A stretch of 64,000 nucleotides of DNA from Parus major (Eukaryota > Chordata > Aves > Passeriformes > Paridae): assembly GCF_001522545.3 (NCBI RefSeq), contig NC_031768.1, positions 89,452,230 to 89,516,229 on the forward strand. Reading direction: 5' to 3'. The position numbers and the translations under genes are program-made. The notes under the pieces were generated by a model. The model made no database searches. It had not been told where the DNA came from and worked only from the letters and a program-made list of their open reading frames with translations. Each line of letters starts with the position of its first letter. Within the stretch, counting starts at the first letter, position 1. This document shows, piece after piece, positions 52,701 through 64,000 of this stretch.

Positions 52701-55700
52701 TTATCTAAGCTGAAACACAAGCAATTTTTTCTGGTTTTTGTTGGGTTTTGACATAGCTTTTTAAGATGATGAGTCTCATCTTGCCTTTGCCAAATCCTTC
52801 TCTGATAAGTTTGATTTATGCATTCATTATCTCTCCTACAGTGCCAGGCTGTAATGTCTTAATGAAATTTCATTGTGGGTTTGTGGTTGAGTGGCTGCTA
52901 CTGTGGAAAATGATTTCTGTTCAAGACTTCCTGTCTCAGCCAAAATGCAAGCATTCAAGCATAGTGTATATGCTCCTTTTCAAGAACTACTTTCTTCTCA
53001 ACTCTTAGTCACTGCTACTTGATCTTTATTTTATGTTGTTGTGACCCTCTCCTATTCCCAAATTCATGCTAAGTGGTTTTGATCTTAATTTATTTAGTCT
53101 ATTTAAAGACACCAGTTTAGACTATATTGTTTCTGTCCAGTTGGAAGATGAATTTATGAGCAAGATGAAGACTAATTCCATGTAATAAAAAAAATGCCTG
53201 GATGCTCGGTAATATGCCTTAGCTGGCACATGCCTTAGCCATCCTGGTCTTTGAACAGAGTTGTCACTACTTGCTACTGTAGATGTTGAGATAAGATTTC
53301 AGCTTTCCACTGAGTAGTCTTGACAATGATATGCTTTAGAGATGTCCCTTCACTGTATGCCTTTGTAGAAATGATTGGTTGGCTTACTGGTTATATTACC
53401 TTCAGATCCTGGGCTGGGTTTGCAAACTCAGGAAAAAATACCCAGAGATACTGCCTCTGGCTTAGAAAGTTCCCAAGCCACCTATAGCTGATGTCTGGCA
53501 AAGTGTGCTGGTGTGCTGCAAGTTTGTCCTGTTTTATGCTCTCCCTTAAATACTATTTGCTGCTGTAAGACAAGGGAAAATGGGTTAGATGAAGTCATGC
53601 TTTCTCTGTTATGTTCTTTCTTTATCTTCAACAATATCATATTTGAGTATCTCTCTTTTTTTTTTTTTTTTTTTTAATATGAGCTCTTATAATAAAGAAA
53701 TTGTGTTCTTCAGAACGTTTTGTTGGTTACTGTCTTCTGAAGCAGGTAATGAAACTTTTGTCTGCAAGAACATTAGGTTGTTCCTCTGTATTGACTCTCC
53801 TCTGAGATGGATGTCTCTTGTTGTGTTGAAAATAGCCTCCTTACCTGGACCAAGATAAAGCATTGCCATAATTCTCCAGCTGTAAGAGCCGTAGAGAAAT
53901 ATTAGGCTCCATTGTTTCCTTCTAGAAATGGAAATCTTTTGCATGTACTCAGTCTTGGCTTCGTAATACTTGATTTATCTTGCCTGAGATTCCTGAGATT
54001 AGGATATGTGCAAGAAGAGAAGGAAAAGCAACGGTGTTGAGACCTGAGTCTGTTTTCTCTTCCCCCCTCCAAGACAATCAAGCTTTTAGTTAAGAAAACT
54101 TGTTTTGTTGCTGGCAGAAAAAACCTGTGTGCCTTCAAAACCTACATAGATTAGGGACAGCAGCCCTTGAAAAACTACACCTTCCAGACAGGTATATGAC
54201 TTTGGCAGATAAATATCTAAATAGCTAGATAGATTTAGATATATAACATAAATGTTTGTTGCCTTAAAATTTGTTCCTGTGTTTTTAAGCTTACCTTTTA
54301 CTTAGTATCACTTATTTTCTGCTTTGTGATATCTTGAAGAGTGATACTGCCTTTCTCCACTATGGAAAGCCACAGAATTTGGGAAAGGTCTGATTTTGTT
54401 ACTTCTTTTTCCTCTTACCGGCATAATGGAAAGGAATTTTTACTTTAAAAAGTGCTGCTCTCTTCTTCCTGTTTCCAGATACCTGTCTCTATTTCAGGAT
54501 TTCAAGCCTCAGCAATCTTCCTTAACAAACAGTTAGAGGAACAGTTTGAAAATTTCAGCTGTGTGTGTATTTTTCCCCTGAAAGCCTCTGTCTGCTCATT
54601 TGCTGGCAGAAGGGAATTAAATCCCCAGGTGCCTGGGCTCGTTCTTAAGAGAAGTATTACTTTTGTTCGTGTTTTTCTTTCTGGAGAAAACTTATTCCCA
54701 TTTTGTAGGATTTTATTTTACTAAAATCTGTATATTGCAATAAAATATTTGGAGACATCCTCTGTAGTTTGGTATTGAAGTAGGTGTATAGTTTGAGAGA
54801 GGAAAAATAAACTTCTTAGTAGATTTAAAAAGCCATAGGAGAAAATGATACCTTCTATTATCTAAAACATGCATTTTAAGGCACTGTTGTTACTCTTCAG
54901 AATAAAGGTCTGTACTGGTGTAATGTAACTTGGTTGTTGGGGTTTTTTAATCCATAGTAGAAATAATTTTCAGTTATTTGATGGTATGAGCTTGTGTTTT
55001 GCTTTGAGAAGGCAGAGGATGTGGTGCCCAGGTGCTTCCACCTTGGTTCACCCAAGCCCACAGGTTGGCTGATTCAGCCTGCCCTTATCACAGGCTGTCA
55101 TGGCAGGGGATTGCTCGGGCTGCTTCCATCTCCTTCCTCTGCCAGCCCTAGGGCTCATTTTGCTTTGGGCAGGCAGTTCTGTTCCTCCGGCAGCAGTTGG
55201 GATGCAGTTCACCTTCAGATAGCAGTCATTTGATATCTGGTAGGAGGGGTGTGCAGTGACTGGGCATGGAGAAGGATGGGAGGGCCAAGATTGCCCCTCT
55301 GGAGGCAGTCTCCTCCACAGGCTGCAACTCCGCCGTGCCATTGGGTGTGGGCTTGTGTTACACTTAGCGTGGCTTTCCTGGGAGTACGGGCAGTAAGGAA
55401 CAGGCTTGTTCCCAGTTCTTCCTTTCCTCACATCTAGCAACTGCCTGTCCTTAAAGATGAGTCAGTTCAGCTTGCTGATTTGAGGCTTGCTTTATTTTGG
55501 ACAGGATTAGTTTGTCAGATCAGTAGGCTAAACTGACTCATCCCCAGGCTACAAGATTGCCAGATTTGCTATGGCAGGAACATGAAAGTGGGAAGTAAGA
55601 CCATCTTTTTCTGGCAGTAGCCCCCACTTTGATCAGATTACGTATAATGTGAAAATAAGCTGTAGTTTCTCTGGTTGCCTTAAATAGCTTTAGAGATGTC

Positions 55701-58700
55701 CAACGCTTAGTTCTCTTGCTCTTCTTGCTCTACTGTTTTTATTACTTTAAAAAAATAAATAAATTTTAAAAGCAGGACTTGCCAGTGGTGAATAGCTTGT
55801 GCATCTGACTTCTAAAATGCTGCCTCATCTGTAATAATAGCTCCTTCACCAAGATATCTACTCCTGCCATGGAGAATATCTGCATTGCACTGATGGCATG
55901 CCTACAGTTTCTTAATGTTAATTAAGATAATGTTCTCCTTGAGTTCAAAAACATCTTTAACCTAAATGGACTTGTTCCATTCCTGTGCTGTTCTGTGGCA
56001 CAATCTAAAGCAGTAATTTGAGATAGATGTGGAGGCTGTGGAGTCCCTTAAAGGTAGGTAGACTGTGCTCTGCAGCATGAATTGAACAGCGTACCACAAC
56101 TTGATTTTGCTCTCTGGAGAAGCAGTTGCAGTGCCTTTTCCAGTCTTGGAATGGTGTTCATCCTCAGCTCATGGTCATCTTAGGGATTCAGATTGGCTAC
56201 TACTAATTTTTGACTTTTTTATTCACTGTACTTCCTATCCAAGATGAATGTAGGTTCTGAACAGCTGGCAGTTCTCTTACTCCTCCTCCAATCTTGAAAC
56301 ACAGTCACCAAATGCATTTTCATAATTAGCTTCATCTGTCTTTCTCTTTGGGATTTGGTTGCTGTCTCAAATTCCAAGCAATCTGTTTCTCAGTGTGATT
56401 TTGATCTGTCTTGTTCACTGTCTGGGCTGGACTCAGGGTCCAAGATGCTGTTTCTTTGTTTAGAGAGAATAGCATGACAAATATGTGCTGTATTTCTGTG
56501 ATATGTTCAGTGAAGCTGAAGAGTAAGAAAACATGTCAGGTCCTAACTGGACAACATAATTATGGAGTATTTGACAGAAAGGAGATATTGCAAAGGGAAG
56601 GAGAGTCCTCTGATATTCCAGAGAGCAGAAAAGCTTATTAGAGCCCAGGGCTCTCGCAAGGGGTGAGCTTTGTCCTGCCAGGAAAACTTTGCACGTTAAG
56701 TGGGTGTTACTGTTCATTGCACCTGGGTTTCCAAGTTGACCTACGATATCCATAAATACAGAAATTGTTCTTCATTTTTTAGACAAAAATGTCAAGGTTT
56801 GAGGGCGCACCTTTGTCATAAGGATTGGCTTCACAATGTGGCAGATAGGACCTGCCAAGGAGACTCCAGCAGATGTGGAACTGCTTGCTTCATGCCCTGC
56901 TTCTTTCTCCACTGTCTGGCAAGGCTTGCAGAGGCCACAGAGAACTACCTGGAGGCTCTGCTGATCTGGGCTGCCTGCGGAAGTGATGACAGCAAGTGTT
57001 TCACAGTCCTGGATAGCTCATTTGTGGGGTCTCTCAGATCAGTGTTAATACATTTACAGTCATGCTCTAAATTCTCTCCTTGATTCTCTGCTCTTGCTTT
57101 TGCTTCTCTGCACTTTTTAATGTTAGCATTTTGGAGGGTTGGGATGTTTTGGGTTTTTTTCACCTGTGTTTTTGCTGTTCCTTACCTTCACGTTATTTTC
57201 TTCTTTCTTTGGCCTGTTTCCTTTTTGGTTCCTCCCTCCCAGCGGGGGCAGGAGCTGTCTCATTCCTGGTGCTGTGCCTAGCGCACTGGGGTCCTGTTCA
57301 CGCTTCATACTTAAGCACTACTGTAATTAACACAATTGAAAGATGTTTTATTTAAACCTCCAGTAAGAGAATAGAGACTCCCTCTAAGATGTATTAAGAT
57401 GTTCTTAATTTGTGCAAGTGTTGGGGGGGAGGTCTTGGCAACTTGCAACTACTGCAGGTGGCTTTCTGTGGGTTTTGCTTAATGGTACAGTCTTATGCAT
57501 TTGAAGCCTCTTGGAGGTTGCAAAGAGCGAATGAAAGGAAAAAAAAAACCAGTGGTGATGTCTATTCTCAGAGGTCAGAGATGTGCTTGTCTCGGTGACT
57601 TGTACATTTAACTGGATTGAAAAACTCAAACAAATGCAGTTAAAGCTGAGCCAGGGAGGTCTCCAGCAAGTAAAAAGCTTCCCTACTTAAGCAGTTTGCA
57701 AGAAACTACTTTAGTGAGAGGTTTGCAGGTCATACCAGTTATTTTGATGGGAAGATTGCAGGCCACTGGGAAATTTCCCAGATGAGCTGTTAATTACTTG
57801 GTATTCTTCAGGGGGTGGTGGGAGTTCTGGAGTCTCTGACAGTGGTCTTAAAGTAGGCGTGTCAGTAGGTGACCAACAATGGATTCACTCATCAGCTCTG
57901 CTAGAAGACAGGATAGACTCGTTCAGGGTCAGCTGTTGAATGGCACTAACAAGTGGATAAACACGATCTGTTTGTAACCTGGGGTTCTGCGTGTCAGGGC
58001 TCAGTTACAGGTGTTTTTATAAGTTCCTCCGTGTCAGCTGAACTGCTATAGCTGTCTTTGGCAGATATTTGCTAAATCATGTTCCCTGATGATGTAAGAG
58101 GAAAGAATAACTAAAGGAAATCTCAAATAAGAAATCCTGGTACCATATAGGCTGAATTTCTCAGCTAGCAATTAACTTGGAGCAAAAAAGTAAAGGAGAA
58201 TACTACTGAGGCCCCAGTCTTATGCTGAAATGATGTCATACTGTTTCTGTTCATTCCTTATCTCTGTCCTTGTCTCTTGTGCTGCATTTAACCTGTAAGC
58301 TTTTTGGGGCTGAAATGACCTAATCTAAGAGTATAAAAACAAAATCCATTATGATCGCTTTGGTACTTGCTTCCTAATCTGTGGAATCACCTTATCTAAA
58401 TTTAAATTTATATTTGATTTATATAGCTAAATAGCTTTTGTGGGGTGGGTTCTTCTGCATGTGGGTGGAGAGAGAGAAGAACAGAAAGAGTACCTACTAA
58501 AAATAACTTGTTAACAAGCATGAGAGTGCTTATGAAACCCCACTGGCAGCCAGTGTTTAGATTACCTTAATTGTATGTTTCTGTGTTTTTTTCCAAAGCA
58601 GAAATATAAGTGGAAGCATTCTTTTGGATATTTTGTTTAGTCACTGGAAAGAAATTCTTTTTATGGTACTCCCTAAGGTAATCATGCAGAATTTTTTCCC

Positions 58701-60759
58701 CACCTGAGTGTTAACTGCAGCTCTCTTCTTTAGAAATTTACAGTTTTGATCTGTGTTTGCCATGACAGAAAGAGTACTTGAAGCAAACTCTGTGTTAATG
58801 AGATGGTTAACACAGACCTTACATATGCCTCAGAAAGGTGTGGGCACCACCTTACACATTGGTAGGAGGGACAGTTTAAAGCAAAATGATTTTTTTTTTC
58901 AGGCACTGCAAGTAAACATCCCTTCTGGATTCAGCTGTTTGGTTTATAAATCAGTGGGGTGTTAATTTTCTGGGATTTCATAGTGGTCGATGTAAGCAGC
59001 TGATTGTTGGAATCCCATCTACTGCAGTTGGATCCAGGGAGGTCGTCTGATGGCCAGTGTGATAGGCATCTGGGCTAGATCAACAGGGCTCTTCCCATCT
59101 TTTTTCCTCCTGTGTTTTTTGTTTTGTTTTTTAACTGTTCAAAGGCACTGACTTTCTACAAGTTTTTATATCTTAACCATGAAAGTCAGTGCCTTAGAAC
59201 TTCATGTGACCTTTCAGTGGACATTTTAACAAGCTTATCGTGTGAATGTTTTGGGACCTGCTCACTGCCCTGCTTACTTTTTAAGGGCCTGTTTACAGTC
59301 TTTAGCATTAAGCTTTCAAAGGGAGTGAATTGAATGCCTCCTCCAAAAGTCTATGATTGAAAGAAAGACTTAAAGCCCCAATGGCATTTTGAATATCTGA
59401 ACTGGGATGCAGTAAATCCAGATGCTTCTACGAAATTTTAGTTTTTCTTTTTTTTCAACAGATATAAAGGTAAATGTCCTTGCATCTTCATGTAACATTT
59501 TGCGTTTGTTACATCAAATACATATAGGTATATGAGGCATGCCATTACTTGTCACAGTCTGCTGGAAATACATTTAGGTTTTTTTTACTTTTTTAGTGAC
59601 ACAATTACATGAAAAAGAGGTCACTTGAGCTACACAGTTTCATTCTAATAATAAAATTATATCACCTTTCTAAACTGTTTACTTTTTGTTTTCTAATGAT
59701 AGGATAGTTTATTTCACCAGATAGAAATCAGCCATTTGTATTGTTTACTTTTTGCTCAATTTTTCAGTTCTTTCCTGCTTAAAGTTAACACTTAGTACTT
59801 TGAATTTGCCATTTTAGAAACTGTTGAGCAAAATGTAGAGCTACCATTTTTTGAAGTTACAGGTTTTGCCTTCTGCAAGGTAGAATTTTTGGATTTTTTT
59901 TTTTTCCCAAATGATTGACATGTAAAAAGCATTGTTGTTTGGTACAAGTGGAATGAACATTTTCCTTTTACTTCCATCCTTTGTGTCCAGCTAGAGGTGA
60001 TGGCAACTTTGATTTCGGGGTGTTTTAAAAGCCTATTTTCTTGGTGATCTTTGACCTGGTAGTTGTTGCTGAAATTTGTCCTGATTATTTGTCTTGGGAT
60101 TGAGCTGAAGTGAATTGACACATAATTAACTGTGCCTATCATTTGATCATTAGCAATAAAGCCAAAGAATGACCTGTCGCTCTTCACATTTTCATTATTT
60201 ATCACTTTACTTTGTTCTTGTTTAAATTGAATGCAGATTTTGGATTTTAACTGCTGTGGAAAGCAGCATATTTAATATTGAGTTATGACACCATTGCATT
60301 ACTGCTGAGTTGGAAGAAATTATTTATGTGGGTGTTGAACTTTGGTAACCTTTTTAAGACCCTAAGAGACATCACATTCATCCTGTGCATGCTTTTTTAT
60401 TTCAAGCCTAGCAGTTGCAGTTCAGGAATATTTTTTGTTTAAGGAAAGACTCCAGTCTAAAATAAAAATCAGTGTTGCAAAAATAACCCTACCTTTCAGA
60501 GTTTTTAGTAAGGAAATTACTTTTTTCTATATTTTGTCCACCTACAGTTCTGTCCCAAACTTGCAATTTCTGCTTCTAGTCATTATTTGCAGTATGTCCT
60601 CCACCTGCAGATCAGAGCTCTCTCTGAAATGTCTGTTCTTTCTTCCTTTTAGAGATAATCCTCCAGCTTTCTCTTTGACCTAAATTGTTTGTGCTCTTTA
60701 GTCTCACTCAAAGTAATGTATTTTAGCTGACCTTATGATGTCTGAGGCTTCTTTCTGAA
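49761..60759. other. Intronic sequence, no gene recognised
   Basis: About 11 kb of AT-rich sequence with A or T runs (about 50127-50142, 53660-53677) and a locally GC-rich stretch at about 55010-55440 that lacks CpG-island density. A 137-codon chance frame on the minus strand at 59792-60205 shows no domain. Confidence 0.55.
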
Positions 60760-61670
60760 TCTCTAGTGTTTTGAATCATCACTGTTGAATTTCAGCTATC
60801 AGGATTGAGCACACTATTCCAGTAGCTGTTCAATAGGTGTGAAATAACAGAGTTTTTTTGGGTTTTTTTCAGTTTTATTTTTTTTCTCATCTGTCTGATG
60901 TACTTCTGCTTATACCTCTAAGGATTACTTTAGGTCTCAGTAGCAATGTGTGCTTCTGTCTGTGCTAGGATGTCTTGTAAGTCAGAGTTGATGACTCCAC
61001 TCTATGGATGACTTGACTTGGATTCATGGCTATGATCTTGGGTTCTGGATTCCTCTGCTTCATTTGTGCCTGGGTTAGTAGGGGAGGTCAGCCGCTTTTT
61101 CACTGATCTCTACCCTGTGCATAACTCTAAATCTTGTTTTAGTATTTCATGGCTGTTCTTTCAGGTTGTTGATAAAGGCAGTAAGGGTGAGGGCAAAAAT
61201 TAATGCTGGTGGCACCTTCTAGCATATTTTATGTTAAATTTAGAGGCTAATGTATTATAATTTGATTAATAATCACTTTTCTTTCTGTATATGAGTTTCT
61301 TCATTAATTTGGGATGTGATGGCAAATCAGAAACCCTTCAGAAGTCACAGTACCTGTGCATCAATGTTTTTATCTTTTTTTTCCTAAAATGAATCTGTAG
61401 TCTCTAACAATATGGAATCCAACAATCTGGTCTCTATGAAGTACCTTACTGCTCCTTTCTTCATTATCAAAATAACTGGTATCGTACTTAAACCTGAATT
61501 GTTTTCAAAATAACAGGATTGTATGAATCATCCCATCCATCTTTGAAGTTCTCTGAGTTTTCTGATTCCTTTCAAATATCACTTCTCAGACTTCTTAGCT
61601 CTTCCACAATCCTTGGGTACAAATCATGAGATTCTTTTGATCTTAAGTGATGTCTAATGGCTTCTCTTTT
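60760..61670 (-). mobile_element. Possible very old CR1-like LINE relic
   Basis: Phrases such as 'GATTGAGCACACTATTCCAGTAG' followed by 'AATAGGTGTGAAATAACAGAG', and later 'GTTGTTGATAAAGGCAGTAAG', resemble eroded antisense CR1 3' coding sequence ('tgcacagtactccagatgtggcctcaccag...', 'attgataaatatgttgaatag...'). Similarity is weak and patchy. It could also be ordinary unique sequence. Confidence 0.35.
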
Positions 61671-61728
61671 ATTGCAGTATTCAGTTACAGTCAGGAAGTC
61701 AAGTGACATTTTCTGTGCTAAAAGAAGA

Positions 61729-61753
61729 GTGTGTGTGTGTGCGTATATATATT
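61729..61753. repeat. (GT)n(AT)n microsatellite
   Basis: About seven GT units, a GC step, then four to five TA units. It is probably polymorphic in length. Confidence 0.85.
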
Positions 61754-61955
61754 TAGTGAATGCATCTATCTTATCTGCGTGATGATTGGCACACTTACAG
61801 GTTTTGGTCAATGTTTGGCCTGAACTATTTTTGTAATTCCAAGGATTCCTTTTGTTCAGAGTAAATGGAAAAACCAAACCACATTGTGTTTTGTAAGACT
61901 CATTTCTTTGATTCCCTGAGTTTTTCTGATTTGGTCCATGAATGTTCATTTCCAG

Positions 61956-62245
61956 AAAGCTGGAGAGGGACTTTTTACGAGGGCATATAGTGAGTGCTAG
62001 GGGAAGGGGGAATGAATTCAAACTGAAAACTTGAGATTACACATAGAAATTCTTTACTGTGAGAGTGGTGAGACACTGGAACAGGTTGCTCAGAGAAGTT
62101 GTGGATGCCCCATCCCTGAAAGTGTTCAAGGCCAGGCTGGGTGGGACTTAGAACAGCCTGACCAAGTGGAGGTTCTCTGCTGATGCTAGGGCTTTAAGGA
62201 TGGGCTTTAAGGTCCCTTCAAACCCAAACTATTCTATGATTCTAT
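61956..62245 (+). mobile_element. CR1 LINE 3' end, sense orientation
   Basis: A clear CR1 tail: 'AAAGCTGGAGAGGGACTTTTTAC', 'AATTCAAACTGAAAA', 'AGAAATTCTTTACTGTGAG', 'GGTGAGACACTGGAACAGG', 'GTTGTGGATGCCCCATCCCTG', 'GTGTTCAAGGCCAGGCTGG', 'TTTAAGGTCCCTTCAAACCC' and the terminus ATTCTATGATTCTATA. It is 290 bp, 5'-truncated and non-coding. It is among the better-preserved CR1 copies here. Confidence 0.93.
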
Positions 62246-64000
62246 ATGGTTTAGGACTTTTATCTTGTACTGTCTCTCAGTAGGTAACATTCCTGAAGTT
62301 CACCGATGAGGAAAGAAGTTGTCTAGTAAAACTGTTCACAAATACCATTTTAATACTTTCTCCCCTGTACTGACTCGTAATAATTAGCTCTTTGTGAAAC
62401 TAACTTTTTAAAAAATGTAATAGGAAAAATTTATTAGAAAAAGTAAATTAGTAGTGATTTCTACTGCTTACAGTGTCTTTCCTCAAGCACACATTGGGCA
62501 CGTTAAAGACTTTTAGAGCAGCTGCTGACCTACTTCTTTCTTCACATGCCATGAACAATTATCTAAGAAGTCAGGTGTTTTATTTCATAGCCTTATCTGA
62601 TGATCACCACCAGATTCTAGCAGATAGCTCAAGAAAAGTTTTCTCTTAAAACATTTGCTTTGCTGAGTAGTCAGGTCTTTTGACCGTCCAGTTACCCACA
62701 ACTGAGAAGAGCCACTGCAGCTCTGATAAACTTCTATCTCCCTCTGGTTGCTCACTTCTTTCTAGGTAGTTGTGCCAGCTGCTGGTTGTAACCTAATCCC
62801 ATTGGCAGAGGCTGGATCCAGCCGTGTCAGGTTTCTGTGGAAGTGACTCCTTGACTGCATTGAGCAAATTAAGATGAAACAGTGCAGTGCAGCCTTATGA
62901 AGGGGGGAAAGTAGTCAAGTGACTTAATATTGAGCCATGTCTTAACAGGGAGTTGATACTGAGATTTGAAACAAATCAGCGAAGATATTTAAGTGAACAC
63001 AGTTATGGGACTCAGACATTGTACAGAGTGTGTTGCAGGTCTGTGAAGTTTTTATTAGGACTTAAAAACAACCTAAGTAGTATCTGATGGAAAAGCCTGT
63101 GAGTGTGTCGGTGAGGAGGAATGTAGCAGCTGGAGGAGGGAAGCAAGAGGAAATAGGTAAAGTCAAAAGAGAGGAAAAGGTGGAGTTGATAGAGAGTGCA
63201 AAAGATCAAGGTTGCATTTGAAGTAGGAGTAAAGCTGCTGTGATCATTGTACTAATGCATTGTTTCTTCACCTCAACTGTAAAACACATGGAAGAGGAGA
63301 AGAGAGCACACACATATAGTTGAGAGGAAAAAAGGAATCTTAGATCTCTGTATGCGTATTAAAGTTTGGTTCTACTGCTCAGTCAGACACTAAACAGCTA
63401 AAAGGATGTAGGGCAGACATAATTTTGGACTTTCTCCAAGCCCATTCAGTAGAGGGTGTGTGTGGGTGATCAATAGCAAAGGATACCTTTTATGGTCCCT
63501 GAGGACTGAAGTGAATTTTATTGAACAACACCTCATTTGGCACAGGCCAAAACTATCCATGCAGTACACTTACAGATGGTCACCTTTGAGCTTTGTAGTA
63601 GGAATCTGCAGCTGGTATAGGGTATATATGTGACAAGAAGCTTGCTTAGTAGCAGGATCCCATCTCTCACCTGGGTAGAAACAAAAACACCTGGCACCAT
63701 GTATTTTTTTATTTTATTTTATTTTTCTTATTTTTTTGAGATGCAAAAATAGGGTTGTAGCTTGCACTGGTGGTCTGTGGTCTTCTAAGTGGAGTATGCT
63801 CATTTCTTCCCACAAACTGATGAATAGTCTCTGCTTTCAACAATGGTTTCACTGATTCTACCTAATGCTTGTGATTTGTCCCATGTGGTCATCATACTAA
63901 AGGTGAACTAGATCAGTCAGAGCACTTGGAAATTGAAATGTCTGGATTTTGTTTTCAGTTTTACATCAGAATCATAGAAAAAGCTCTTCATCAAAAAAAC
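62246..64000. other. Intronic sequence to window end, no gene recognised
   Basis: Unique AT-rich sequence with a (TTTTA)n repeat at 63703-63737. The final bases ('AGAATCATAGAAAAAGC' near 63967) only partly resemble a CR1 terminus and stop at the window edge. Confidence 0.55.
63703..63737. repeat. (TTTTA)n simple repeat
   Basis: T-rich run with regular ATTTT units, imperfect at the right end (TTTTTCTTATTTTTTT). Confidence 0.85.

Noticed and set aside
58290..58335. Phrase like 'TGTAAGCTTTTTGGGGCTG' typical of some old amniote repeats
   Set aside because: Too short and isolated to assign to a family.
59792..60205. 137-codon minus-strand frame
   Set aside because: Ser/Lys-rich text with no domain. 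It contains a run from a T tract and lacks gene context.
61572..62021. 149-codon minus-strand frame
   Set aside because: It runs across the boundary between a microsatellite-bearing stretch and a CR1 3' end in antisense, so it cannot be an ancestral gene. Chance frame.
63960..64000. Possible CR1 terminus at the window end
   Set aside because: 'AATCATAGAAAAAGC' shares only the first ten bases with a CR1 3' end, and the next bases do not continue it.

Overview
The window looks like vertebrate, almost certainly bird, chromosomal DNA. The evidence is several CR1 LINE 3' ends with the (ATTCTATG)-type terminus, two avian-type retroviral LTRs, sparse interspersed repeats, and one large CpG-island promoter. 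One LTR family (3598-4195) resembles copies I associate with songbirds, so a passerine is my best guess. That assignment is from memory, not from a search.

The one gene I can identify is GSK3B (glycogen synthase kinase-3 beta), read on the + strand. Only its first coding exon is present. Codons 1-29 plus the first base of codon 30 lie at 13877-13964, followed by a consensus GTGAGT donor. The exon carries the N-terminal regulatory tail with the inhibitory Ser9 in an RxRxxS context. Only 88 of 64,000 bases are confidently protein-coding. I did not see exon 2 (which should begin with codons for D-K-D-G-S-K), so intron 1 runs from 13965 past the end of the window.

Layout: 1-12060 is 5' intergenic sequence. 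It contains a nested transposon cluster at 2733-5190 (two CR1 pieces, one split by a solo LTR with a perfect 5-bp target duplication), a long T tract, and a CR1 3' end at 11756-12053 whose last bases touch the CpG island. 12060-14200 is the CpG island and promoter: a palindromic NRF1-type site, seven CCAAT/ATTGG boxes in 335 bp, and two TAACGG motifs in a 43-bp repeat. It continues into a long GC-rich 5' leader with at least six upstream ATGs, a polypurine tract, a strong potential G-quadruplex, and the start codon. 13965-64000 is intron 1: mostly AT-rich unique sequence with a few repeats (CR1 at 26.9 and 62.0 kb, an ERVL-type LTR at 38.1-38.9 kb, two very old CR1/L3-like relics near 49 and 61 kb, microsatellites and T tracts) and a doubtful degenerate reading frame at about 17.3-17.8 kb.

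No RNA genes, CRISPR arrays, prokaryotic features or clear second gene were found. The many long open frames in the CpG island and the 60-150 codon frames in the intron are best explained by base composition or chance. I found no convincing undescribed system. The most worthwhile leads are the promoter's CCAAT array, the upstream-ATG and G-quadruplex architecture of the leader, and the nested transposon structure.
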